This document shows, in pieces, positions 54,701-64,000 of a DNA stretch of 64,000 bases (position 1 is its first letter; every line of letters begins with the position of its first letter). A model generated the notes under the pieces. That model was given only the letters and a program-made list of their open reading frames with translations, ran no database searches and had not been told where the DNA came from. This DNA comes from Phragmites australis (lineage: Eukaryota > Streptophyta > Magnoliopsida > Poales > Poaceae), in contig NC_084943.1 of NCBI RefSeq assembly GCF_958298935.1, positions 940,001 through 1,004,000 on the forward strand, read 5' to 3'. The position numbers and the translations under genes are program-made.

Positions 54701-56030
54701 CGTACCACAACATGAAGAAGGCGAGCACGATCATAGGGGAAGGGTCTGGGGGACAACTCTATACGTCCGCTAAGTAAGGTGGCACGTGTGCGCGGACGGT
54801 ACCATGAAAGGTACTCCCAGTAAGTGACATCATCGTATTGTCCAACAGGAACGAAGACATCCACCGTGGCTAACTCTGTCCAGCTCTGTAGGTGCTCGAC
54901 ATTTACGGATGCCCAGTCCTGTATACCTCTGTCCTCTTGTACGGTACACAGCTAATTACGCCCTCGATAAATAATAAGTAACAGTACTCACCCATTTAAA
55001 TAATTCGAGTAATCATGTTACTCTACTTAATCTAAGTGATTAAGCTAATTAATCAAATAAATACAATTACACTAATTAATAATATTAATCAAATAACTCT
55101 AATAATTCTGATTAAATTATGTAAAAAAATCTAGTTATACTAGTTAATGACATGCATACAATTATACCATGGGAATAATCTAATTACACTGATTAATGAA
55201 TTTCATATTTTTAAACAAGGTACATAATCTAATTACATTGACTAATGAAATTCATATAATCAAACTATTCAAATAATCTAAATACTCTATTTTATCAACT
55301 TAATATAATTTAAAAAATGTAATTAAATGAATTAAATAATCTACTTACTCTAATTACTATTACTAATCTAAGTATTAATTACATATATAATTTAAGTATT
55401 TACTGTAACTGGATGTAACGTTCTCAAACTATTCAACAAGCGCTGGAGCTCCTCTCCTCGCGTTGATGCTGCTCCTCTCGGTTCTGGCCTTGTGTTGCTG
55501 CTTCTCTCCTCGCCTCGCGCTGCTACTACTCTCCTCTCTTTGCACTACTGCTGCTCTCCCCTCTTTGTGTTGCGCTGTTGCTCTCCTCATTTTATAGCAT
55601 GCACGACCACCACACAATGCACCAAAAGCATAAAAATAGCAGCATGCGGCCACACAGCACCGAAACCGGGCGACACGATGTGACTGAGCGGCGACAAGAT
55701 GACAACGGCTTTCGGTAGTGACGCGACAACACGCGGACCTGATAGCTTTCGACGATGCCGAATACGACACTGTTCACAGTATTCGGCAGCTCAATTGCCG
55801 AATACCGGAGATTTTAGCAACTGAGCTACCGAATACGGTGATTAGTGTCATATTCAGCGCCTCAATTACCAAAAAAGGTGGGGCCAACCCATTTTTGGTT
55901 TTTGAGATTTCAAAATCTGGTTTTCTATATTTGAGGTGCCGAATACAAGTGCTAGATTTGTAAATATGCCAGCATATTGTTTATTTTGGTAGATACGCCA
56001 ATGTATGTTATCTATTTTTCCATTTTTGTC
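51758..56030 (-). mobile_element. Long-TIR DNA transposon, fuller copy (right arm)
   Basis: The TIRs (about 51758-52100 and 55745-56030) have the palindromic TTCGGCA / TGCCGAA arrays described for the left copy. Inside, coding pieces on minus include WASVNVEHLQSWTELA and YDDVTYWEYLSWYRPRTR (about 54667-54930), a Gln/Arg-rich linker, DDPFKDNNLMEVMAKLHTR and LTTDDLRTLLHKRRQTYLKV (53114-53330), EITNFLMIYMLFGGGVVPGS (about 52910-52970) and a Pro-rich C-terminus (LFPPSPENIDDPKNDGE). The WYRPRTR-type block suggests a plant mobile domain (PMD) protein, a domain found in some plant Mutator elements; this is a tentative match. No DDE transposase was recognised, so it looks non-autonomous. Confidence 0.6.
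54667..54960 (-). pseudogene. Possible plant-mobile-domain (PMD-like) fragment
   Basis: On minus this reads a Tyr-Lys-Arg-type start, then WASVNVEHLQSWTELATVDV and YWEYLSWYRPRTRATLLSG, ending after LHVVVRDA at 54667. The spacing of Trp residues and the final WYRPRTR resemble the C-terminal part of PMD (aminotransferase-like plant mobile domain) proteins. The N-terminal PMD core is not present. The match is from memory and unproven. Confidence 0.35.
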
Positions 56031-56089
56031 AAAACAACACGAGGAGGAAGGTGGTGCTAACATGTGGGTCCATGGTGCCGGCGAGATGA

Positions 56090-56756
56090 TGATTGCCAAA
56101 CAATGTGGCGGGCCTTCGGCTCACAGGAGTGGTCCAAAGGCTTGGTGGGTAACACACAAAGTAGGGAACTGTGCACTACGATTAATGTTATATGTCTTTT
56201 CTATTATAGTGTGCACTACTATTAATGTCATACATGACCACCCTCTATCATAGTTTACAATATTACCCCTCTACTTGCCATATTCTTAACATATTATTGG
56301 GTATTTTGGTACTATCCTAAGTGCAGCTAGCTTATTTACAATCATGCACTTTGTCATACTCCCTTTGCTCGGGCTTCCAAAGACCTGAGCCCTCTGGCAC
56401 CTTCGGCATCCCTTCGGCTGATTCCTTCGTGATGTCTAGCGAAGGTCTTTGCTTGGCTTCTGAAGGTCCGACAAAAGCTTCACCTCCACCGACACCTTCG
56501 GTGTTCCTTGATCGAAGCCCACCTGTGGTCGTGCGAAGTCCTTCAGCTAGCCTCCGAAGACCCATCATAGGCTTCGCCACTCCCAATTGCAAGAGACGCT
56601 CCCTCGGTGCCGAGCGACTGAAGGGTATCTTTGGTTCATCGAGAGATTCATGCAACATGACAGATCCACGATAATAGTAAGATTTATTAGTAAATAGTGA
56701 TCGCATAAGTCTTCAACCTAACATCTAAAGGGGGCCTATGAGACCATTTCCCATCA
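56090..56756 (-). repeat. Solo LTR-like sequence (right arm)
   Basis: Mirror copy of 36589-37250, starting TGATGGGAAATGG on minus at 56756. The same CTTCGG-rich composition; open frames at 56321-56706 are LTR sequence. Confidence 0.55.
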
Positions 56757-57310
56757 GTAGTCCCCCACGAGCAAGACTCCTCTTCGATGGGTCGAACCTA
56801 TGGAGGTGCATGGGAGGGGAGAAGGAAAGAGAGGGGTGTGGGAGGAAGAAAGGAATTTTTTAATTAATGTTAATTTAAAAGAAATTTGCAAAAAAAACAG
56901 TTGATAGGTGGGGCCCATAGGCTATTCAACGTGCTGGACCGCTAGAGAGAGAAGGAAATCCCTAACCCAAAGCATCCTAAATTCCTAATTGGCATTGTTT
57001 GTATATATATATATGAAGCATATTTGGTACTCCTGCTACTATATACTCTTACATATGTATCTTATAACGTAGGGAGCGTCTCATGTGATAAATGGTATGT
57101 ATATAGAGCATATTAGTATATAAGATCATCCAAGTGTTATGTATATTTTTTAGGTGGTTTGCATATTTTTTGAGTATATTACATTTTATGTACAAATATA
57201 AAGGTATTATCAAAATCTATTAAAATTGATGGATTTCTTTTCAATTTTTCATGTAGTTCACATTAGAATATCTTAGAATGAGTATATAAATATCTTAGAA
57301 TTTTTTCACT

Positions 57311-57760
57311 TGTGGATCATGATGACGCGTCTCTGCATTATCGCCTCATTGACAACATCCTTGGACAAGCTACACCACTCGGGCCAGTGCTGCGGGAGCT
57401 CGATGACATCGAGCTACACTTGGCAGTCGACGAAGAGCTGGTGAAATTCGTTGAATTATAGCATCATCAGTGTTGGCGGCAGGCCATGCTCAAGGAGATG
57501 GCATCAATTGAGGACAACCGAACCTAGGAGCTGGTTTATCCTCCGACGAATCGCCACGCCGTCGGCCTAAAATGGTTGTACAAGCTGAAGCGCAATGATC
57601 AAGGATCATCTTTCGGCACAAATCTTGACTTGTGGTGAAAGGCTATGCACAATGGCACATGATCAACTTTGAAGAAACATTTGCTCCGATGGCGAGGCTT
57701 GACTTTGTGAGGCTGTTGATTGATATCGCTACACACAACGGGTGGTGAGTCCATCACATG
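57311..57760 (+). pseudogene. Copia RT fragment (right arm)
   Basis: The plus strand reads CWRQAMLKEMASIEDNRT, ELVYPPTNRHAVGLKWLYKL, KRNDQG and, after frame changes, ISLHTTGG: the start of the copia RT domain. It corresponds to the left-arm part at 35500-35945 and ends abruptly at 57760, where unrelated sequence begins. Several stops. Confidence 0.8.
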
Positions 57761-57950
57761 CTTAGAGGTGTTGTCATTTCATGCTTAAAGATGAGTCGTG
57801 TGGTCACTTTATGTATAAAATCTAACTTATGACATAGGTGTTGTGCTGGCAGCATGATGTGGTTGTAGCAGTGTGTGTTTGCAATTAAGGCTGTGAATGA
57901 CTATAATTGATCTACAAAGAGCTTGTGGTGGAGATGAAGTAGTCGTCTAT
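57761..57950. other. Unique junction sequence
   Basis: 190 bp that match neither arm, separating the right arm from the third partial transposon copy. Confidence 0.5.
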
Positions 57951-58957
57951 ATGCACTGAAGTGTATTCGTGCGTACGTGAGCGGGTCCGGTGGAACGATA
58001 ATTAAGTAGATTTCTAAGTAATGTTTTTTATATGTTAGAAAGAATTATGCTTGGATAGTACATTAATATAATAAACTCACCATCATATTGATTAGACATA
58101 AATTTACAAATAATTCGTAACATAGTAAGTTAATATAAGATATTAACCATACATCCATCGAACTGAATTAATAAAATAGAAAGGTAAACAAAATAAATAG
58201 TCATGCCTGGTATTTGCATAGTTCATAATGCATAGATGTTATATACCTACATCATATCAAGATGACAGAGGAAAGTGGCGACGCAAATTAGCGAAAGAAT
58301 GCCAGCTGTACTAGTCAATATTATTAGGATAAGATGGTTATCGTCTCTGAAGTGTTGATGAAAAGTTGTAAAGATAGGTACCAGTAAATCCACCATTATT
58401 TTTAGGGTCATCGATGTTCTCCAGAGATGGAGGAAATAGAGGGATGGGTCGTTGTGGCATGAAATCGTCGTCGTCATCTTGATCTATCACGGTAGTACCA
58501 CATCCTATTTCCTTGTCGATTGTATGCCATCTCGATGTGGTGCATGAACGTCCTCTTGTAGTGGTCCTTCAACTTTCTCATGTATGGCTGCTGGAGTAGA
58601 GGGCACCACTGCACCCCTTAGGTTCGCTGATCGTCGTCGTCTTCTACGCGAACCAGGCACCACACCCCCACCGAAAAGCATATACATCACCAAAAAGTTT
58701 ACGATCTCTCTGTTGATAAACTGTGCATCTTCCGGGAACGTCTAACACAAAAGAGGAGCATTTGAATCAATGGAAAAAAAGATAAGTATAGTGTCCAAAT
58801 AGAAAATGATGAACCTGAATGTGAGATGCATACTGGTCGGACAACATCACTATCGTCGCACAGAAGGATGGTCGATCAGTTCGCACACACTGAGATATGT
58901 TTGACGTCGCTCGTGCAACAAGACCCTAAGGTCATCAGTGGTTACATGTTGGAGTCG
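57951..58957 (-). mobile_element. Third, truncated copy of the long-TIR transposon interior
   Basis: Aligns by eye with 52146-53210 in the same orientation, from ATGCACTNAAGTNTATTCGT to GTCATCAGTGGTTA. Relative to that copy it lacks about 75 bp after CATGTATGGCTGCTGGA (58592). It has no TIRs. Confidence 0.8.
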
Positions 58958-59529
58958 CACACCCTGTAGATCTTCAATTGATCGATCCCACCTATCCAGA
59001 AGCATCTAAGGACTATTTAGGGGATCACCTTAGCAGCAAGATCGTGAATTGATGACCGATTTGGTGAAGCTCACAAAATCCCTAATTTTCTCCTTCTTCT
59101 TGGCTGTAGGAGTTCCTGACCCTCCCCTTGCCCTCGCTGATCGGCGGTGCTCCAGTGCTAAGGCAGCCAGGCGCGGCGAAAGAAGGGGCAGCAGGCGGCA
59201 TGGTGTCGGAGGCTGGCGAGATAGCGGCGCAAGAGGCGGTGGTCGGTGGCTTCAAGCTGCAGTCGGTAGGGCAACGGTGGCGGTGGCTCCTATGGTTTGG
59301 GTGGGAGCCGAGTGGGGTGGGGTTGTCAAGTGGAGGGTGGTCGGGTAGGGTGGTGTCGATCTCAGCCCAACTTATCCACCTGGGTTTTTTCTCTCTCTCT
59401 TTTAGGTATTACATGTCTTCCTCCCGACCTCTCTCTCTCAGACAATGCCAAGCTCGTTTGCAGTCACTCAATTTGGCGAGCGACAGGAAGGTGATGGAGA
59501 GCCGATGAAAATAGTGAGGGGGTAGGGAG
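58958..59529. other. Unassigned stretch
   Basis: A GC-rich part at 59120-59345 opens frames on the plus strand (59049-59348 and 59128-59508) with Gly/Arg/Trp-rich text and no known domain. It may be another captured exon. The rest shows nothing recognisable. Confidence 0.3.
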
Positions 59530-59900
59530 CCGACTGGAGCCCATTTTTGGCACGAATTTATACATCTAGCGATGCCGAGCTAGATAGCAACTCGGCTAGA
59601 GATGCTCTAAGTTCATCTAAGCAACCAGAGCACCCAACCATAAGAATATGAAATAAAACATGTACTGACTAGATGCTTGCATAAGCAACTCCACAGTTTC
59701 TGCTAGTTGCTTCGATGTATGCACTTAATACTTCATGCCTGCCAATGGCTGCATCATATTACTCCAATCACAATTTCTTGTGGATGATTATACAGACATG
59801 CATCTTTAAGGCCTCAGTTTTACCTCCAGACCCTGAGTCTACCACAGGGAGTTCCAAGTTGATAGTTAAACCACACACTCTTAAAAAAACTACTTGTGAT
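59530..59900. repeat. Direct repeat D2 (with 48650-49015)
   Basis: Same orientation and over 90 percent alike by eye to D1. Slight length differences occur, for example a few extra bases near 59805 (CATCTTTAAGGCCTCAG). Confidence 0.85.
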
Positions 59901-60892
59901 TCAGGCCTTCCGGGTGTTAATGGAACCTTGCGGGTGCTCGTTTTTATTTTTAAATTCCTTTAATATTAGATTCAATGTAAAAGCAGGCCTCATACAAAAA
60001 TCAGAAAATCTCTCTCGCGCGGTCTGCTCGCCTTTCCCATGCGTGCAAGCCAGCTCGGTGGCGTACACGAGGGGGCGTTTGGTTGCTAGCATGCTTAAGC
60101 CTGGCTCGTATCTGTGAGTCAGGCTCGCCTTAGCCAGACTGAGTGTATGCAGTAGCAATTTGTTTAGTTGTCTGTATCTGTTCAGATTGGCTAAGAAGAG
60201 TTAGTATTTGGTTATTCGTATGAAGATATATTATATAAGAGAAAATTGTACAAATATGTATTATCATGATATTTATTTTATATCATAGTCATTAGTTTAT
60301 CTTATTAAGTATTAATATTCTTTAAAATATATTAACATCACTTAATACACACTAATCCCACCTAAAAACATCATTAGATATGCACAGGCTGCATCGAGCA
60401 AACCTGACTCTGCAGAAACGCATTTCCGTATTTGCAAAGCAAAACTGAGTAGTATATTTATGTCTCAAGAGTTAGGCTCAAAATGATATACAAACAAATA
60501 ACTAGTAAATATCTACTGTCTGCTTCCCATAAACCAGACAGCAAACATCCTTCCGAAGCTCCGTCCATGCAGCGCCGATTCCACTAATCTCCTTGCCGCT
60601 CTCTCTCCTACACTGCAAGTGGGCCCTTGTCATTACAAGTCTTCCGCTCCAAGCTAGTGACCCACTTGTCAATGTAATAAGCTGGGTGTAGATTGGTGTA
60701 AAAAGTAATAGAGGCAGTGGGCCCCACCGAACCGCCGAATCCTAACAGACTCGGGCTCGGGCGCTTGGCTCTCGACTGCCCGCAGATCACCGCCGCCTCC
60801 AACTCCGAAATTCGAACGCTCCCGTTTCCCTCTCTGCTACCCGACCGATCCCTAAACCGGCAATCCGCAATCCCCTCCTCCCTCTTCCAACG
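59901..60892. other. Intergenic region and promoter side of the FBD gene
   Basis: GGGGGCGTTTGGTTGCTAGC near 60070 looks like a MITE terminus without an identified partner. A GTGGGCCCCACCG element at about 60718 is a common grass promoter motif (site II-like), about 170 bp before the first ATG at 60893. No gene otherwise. Confidence 0.4.
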
Positions 60893-61004
60893 ATGGAGCG
60901 CACACCTGAGGTGGTCCGATTAGCCATCGAGTCGCTGCCTGAAGCACCCGACGCAACGATCCTCGCTCCTGGTATCTTGGGAGGAGGCCAGGGCGGCCAC
61001 GCCG

Positions 61005-62806
61005 TTGGAGGAGAGGATGAGAACGACCACGCCGTTGGAGGAGAGCGCGGCGGCGATGCAGACGAGGGCGGCGTCGGTGCTGACGAGGGCCGCCAGGCCT
61101 TGGTTGGACAGGGCGGCGGCGCCGACGGTGGCCTCGCAGGGGGCAGGCCGCGACCAGAGTCTCATAGGAGACGGCCAAGAAGTCGTACTCGCGGCTGCCG
61201 TCGGCTGGGACGGCCACGCTCATGACAAGTATGAGCAATCTCTTGATCTTTACCTGTTTGGGAGACCTGTCTCTTCATACTGGGAACCGATCTGGCAGGG
61301 CAAACCCCTAGTGCTGCATGATAAACAGCTAGTCTTGGCTACCGAATACTTGGGCAGATGTCACGAGGGTGAGGTTATGGACTTGTCTGAGGAGATCAAT
61401 GCTATTCTGAACAATCACCCTGGTCCAATAGCATACTTCAGGGTCGACTCTTCTACCTGGAAAGATGCCAGGGGACAGTTGATCAGTTGGGTCAAGATCC
61501 TGTCTAATAAGAGAGCTGAAGAAGTAGTGATTATTAATTTGTCTCACAAAAGTGACCTTGCATTCCCAATTGAAGATCTACAGAGCCCCAATCTCAGATG
61601 CTTGCGGCTTGCATTTCTGAAGATCCCTGATCTTGATCTATTTGTCTTTGATTATTCATCACTGCGTGAGCTCCAGTTGCTCTGCTGCTCTTATGACGGC
61701 CGAAGATTGTCATGGGTGATAAATGATTGCGCCTCGCTGCAACATTTGATCATTGGGTTTTCTGTGGAGAACTTGAAAATCAGTTCGAAGAGTTTAGTGA
61801 CATTACAACTATTGCAATGTACTGCAAGTTGGTTGGTAATAGATTCTGCACCAAACCTGTGGCTCCTAGCGACCGGAGTTATGCCAAGAAGAGGATATGC
61901 TTCTGTTTCTATTTCTCTTAATGATACTCCTTCATTGAAACGATTCACTTACCTACTGCTGCCTTTTCATCAAGTCAATGTAAGCAGAACCTGTCACAAA
62001 GATTGCTACTTGCTTGTCCTTCCAATTTTTATTTTCATTTGATGTTGTAGTACATAAAAAAAAAGCTCCTTTTGATGTTATTGGATTTCAAGATGAAAAT
62101 TCTGGAATGCCCTTACCTTACTTATTTCTTGTGTACAAGACTCGATCACTGCTTTCATTGGTTACAGTGCATATAGTAATGAACAAATATGAATAGGAGG
62201 GAGTAATTAACTCACTGTAGCATTCATGTATCATTTTAGATATGAAATATTGAAATTTTGCATTTGTTTCAGGACTACATCTATTTGACCTCTGTTGAGA
62301 ATCTCAGGCTGGGGTTGAATATGGCAACTCGCGCTCAACGATCTGGTCTTCGAAAAATATTGGAGTGCCTCCCAATGCTATCTCATCTTGTTATTTGGGT
62401 ACTATACTTCTTGGAATCTTAACTCTACGATATGATTAGTTTGTCTGGTCGAGTATAGTGCAGTAATAAATTCTTTTACTCTAACTTGTTACAGAGAATG
62501 GATGAAGTTGCTTCTGATGAGTTGATTGATGTTGTTCTAGATGGTTCCTTTGACGATCTCAACAATGTCACTTGTGTCGGAATGCGTCTACGATACTTTG
62601 AAATTGAGGACTTCCGTGGAGGACCTGCAGAGCTAAACATCGTCCGCAGCATCCTAAGACATGCATTCCATCTTGTGAAACTTAGTACTGAGCGCTGTAT
62701 CACGCGGTCCAGAGAAGATGTCAGTGAAGCTATCCAAGAAATTGAGAGCTGTCATAGAGCCTCTTATAGCTGTCAAATTACGTTTCACTCACCCATAAAC
62801 CACTAA
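61005..62806 (+). CDS. F-box/FBD-like LRR protein, N-terminus uncertain
   Basis: Three exons in phase 0: 61005-61979, 62273-62398 and 62495-62806, with GTAAGC/TTTCAG and GTACTA/TTACAG borders, giving about 470 residues from ATG 61005. SYWEPIWQGKPLVLHDKQLV matches the end of the F-box module (usually W-x-x-LW), then NNHPGPIAYFRV and LRR-like blocks (LQSPNLRCLRLAFLKIPDL, SSLRELQLLCC, CASLQHLIIGFSVENLKI, LVTLQLLQC). Exon 2 reads VENLRLGLNM and GLRKILECLPMLSHLVIW. Exon 3 holds an FBD-like end (CVGMRLRYFEIEDFRGG, ELNIVRSILRHAFHLVKL). F-box/FBD proteins act as substrate receptors in SCF ubiquitin ligases. The first ~75 residues are Ala/Arg/Gly-rich and do not show the usual LPDxxLxxILSFLP helix. 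An earlier ATG at 60893 lies in another frame, so the N-terminus may be mis-framed or damaged. Confidence 0.7.
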
Positions 62807-64000
62807 ACCATTGAGCCACAGGTAGTGTATTTCTCACGATAAACGTCTATTCAACAGTTACCATGGTGCTCATTATATAACTGTTCTAACATTTCAGTTT
62901 CGCAAGTATTGCTTAAAACGTAATTGTGAAATGAAACAAAGGTTACAGCTTACAGTGTTTACCATCATTAATTGAAGTAAACCCAAACGTGTTCAATACT
63001 TGGAGATTTACTGTATTATTGTCCTGATAATCTCTTATTTTTGTTTCAGAACTCTCTTTATCTCTTGTACTATCTGTGTCTAGGAAATAACTAGTCATAC
63101 CATCACTTCTGTTGAAACATATATGTTCTTCTGTATTAGATGGTCATTTTCCTGAATGGGGCTGGTCAGTCTTAAGTGGCATGTGCAAAGCTGGACTATT
63201 CTGTCCCTGACCTTTTGCCCCTATGGCCTTTGGAAACTACAGAAATAGAAACTCTTTTTTGCATATCAATGGTCATCTTTAAGTCGTCATTTTGAGTCCC
63301 AGAGAACTTCATTGGGAAGACTGTAGCGGTGTAGCCCATACGACCTTTTCTCACCTGTAATAGAGATTTGGTAGTTTTAGCTTCATTCACTGATTCCTTT
63401 TTTTCTAGACCATGCAAATACATGTACAACATTCCAAGCCACACTATAACCTCTCCTTCTTTAAGAGAGGTTAGAATTTAACCTTTTATTTTAACTAGGT
63501 TGTATTTGGACTTAGCCCCAACCAACTACACCGCATCCAAACAGCCAGCACGTCGCAAATCTCCATCTCGGGAATCATTGTGCATATTGTCTGTATCATT
63601 TCATATTTTCCCTTCCTATTCACTTGCCTTGCTGGACAGCTAGTGCAAAATTTTCCCTTTCAATTCACAGCACCCCATACTAACTATGCTTCCATACCAT
63701 CTTTTTTCCCACCTCAGGAAATGTTTGAGCTTGAAGAGCCGATGGTAAAGCTTGAACAGAAGTCTTGGACATACTGAATTTTGAGCTGATATGGATTACG
63801 CATTCTTCAGTGCCTGAACTGAAATCTTGGACATATGTGGGCGCTTGCCCGGACTCATCTCACATGTATAGATATGACTCTGAATACACGAGGCTTTGTG
63901 TTGTGTATAAATGTATGACATGATGCATAGGTGTTTAGTACTCACACTGCTTCTGTAAATCAGATTCCTTGCCTTTTGCTACAAAGCAATCTGCTTGTCT
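62807..64000. other. Downstream region of the FBD gene
   Basis: Probably 3' untranslated and intergenic sequence. At 63712-63777 an AG-preceded piece reads EMFELEEPMVKLEQKSWTY and stops; it could be an alternative last exon of the FBD gene but is too short to support. A passage with TTGTATTTGGAC and ATCCAAACAGCC (63500-63545) looks like a decayed MITE. Confidence 0.35.

Larger units (their letters stand above)
50859..57760. repeat. Right arm of the inverted duplication
   Basis: The reverse complement of 35500-40610: RING-H2 3' region, RING gene, promoter, long-TIR transposon, LTR, AT-rich sequence and copia RT piece. Differences from the left arm are a fuller transposon (extra ~1.9 kb), no AC microsatellite, fewer GAC codons in the RING tail and scattered substitutions. 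Confidence 0.9.

Noticed and set aside
60852..61238. 128-codon minus ORF over the start of the FBD gene
   Set aside because: Arg/Pro-rich shadow of a GC-rich exon; no domain.
1..64000. tRNA, rRNA or CRISPR-like arrays
   Set aside because: No cloverleaf, rRNA core sequence or regularly spaced repeat array with unique spacers was seen; the regular repeats are microsatellites, LTR units or TIR units.

Overview
This window looks like nuclear DNA of a grass (Poaceae; probably panicoid or chloridoid, which is an inference). It shows GC-rich intronless or few-intron genes, PIF/Harbinger and Tourist-type TIRs, CACTA-like subterminal repeats, nested Ty3/gypsy and Ty1/copia elements, and plant-only protein families (HIPP, FBD, DUF1644, RING-H2). 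No prokaryotic gene organisation, CRISPR array or tRNA was seen. Most of the 64 kb is transposon-derived.

Layout. (1) 1-9.2 kb: a partial copy of a non-coding tandem unit, then degraded transposons (CACTA-like repeats, a gypsy-like LTR remnant, a gypsy integrase fragment, a palindromic CACTA-like element, and a minus-strand copia gag with its primer-binding site and LTR). (2) 9.5-17.4 kb: two more copies of the non-coding unit. The middle copy is split by a 3,945-bp PIF/Harbinger element (10473-14417) with matching TIRs, a TAA target duplication, an intact-looking DDE transposase and a captured, frameshifted fragment of a host DUF1644 gene. The next copy is the natural empty site. (3) 17.6-25.6 kb: a core-promoter-like site, two foldback MITE-like repeats, a three-exon HIPP metal-binding isoprenylated protein gene (minus, 19717-21686), a Tourist-like MITE and a LINE RNase H remnant. 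(4) 27-33.4 kb: an LTR with an internal duplication, invaded by a 3'-truncated Ty3/gypsy element whose pol carries several stops, one of them replacing the Tyr of the RT YxDD motif. (5) 34-60 kb: a large inverted duplication (about 35.5-40.6 kb against 50.9-57.8 kb). Each arm carries a copia RT fragment, an LTR, a long-TIR DNA transposon and a complete RING-H2 gene. The ~10-kb spacer holds a minus-strand gypsy element and fragments of two host genes, an acyl-CoA oxidase and the meiotic recombinase DMC1. A third partial copy of the TIR element and of the RING 3' end lie nearby. (6) 60.9-62.8 kb: a three-exon F-box/FBD-like gene (plus).

How it fits together. The likely functional host genes are the HIPP gene, the two RING-H2 copies and possibly the FBD gene. 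The Harbinger transposase may still be active. The window's main interest is repeated gene-fragment capture (DUF1644, acyl-CoA oxidase, DMC1, RING 3' end) and a structural history that can be read from paralogous empty sites and from differences between the duplicated arms. All calls are from reading the sequence; no database search was possible.
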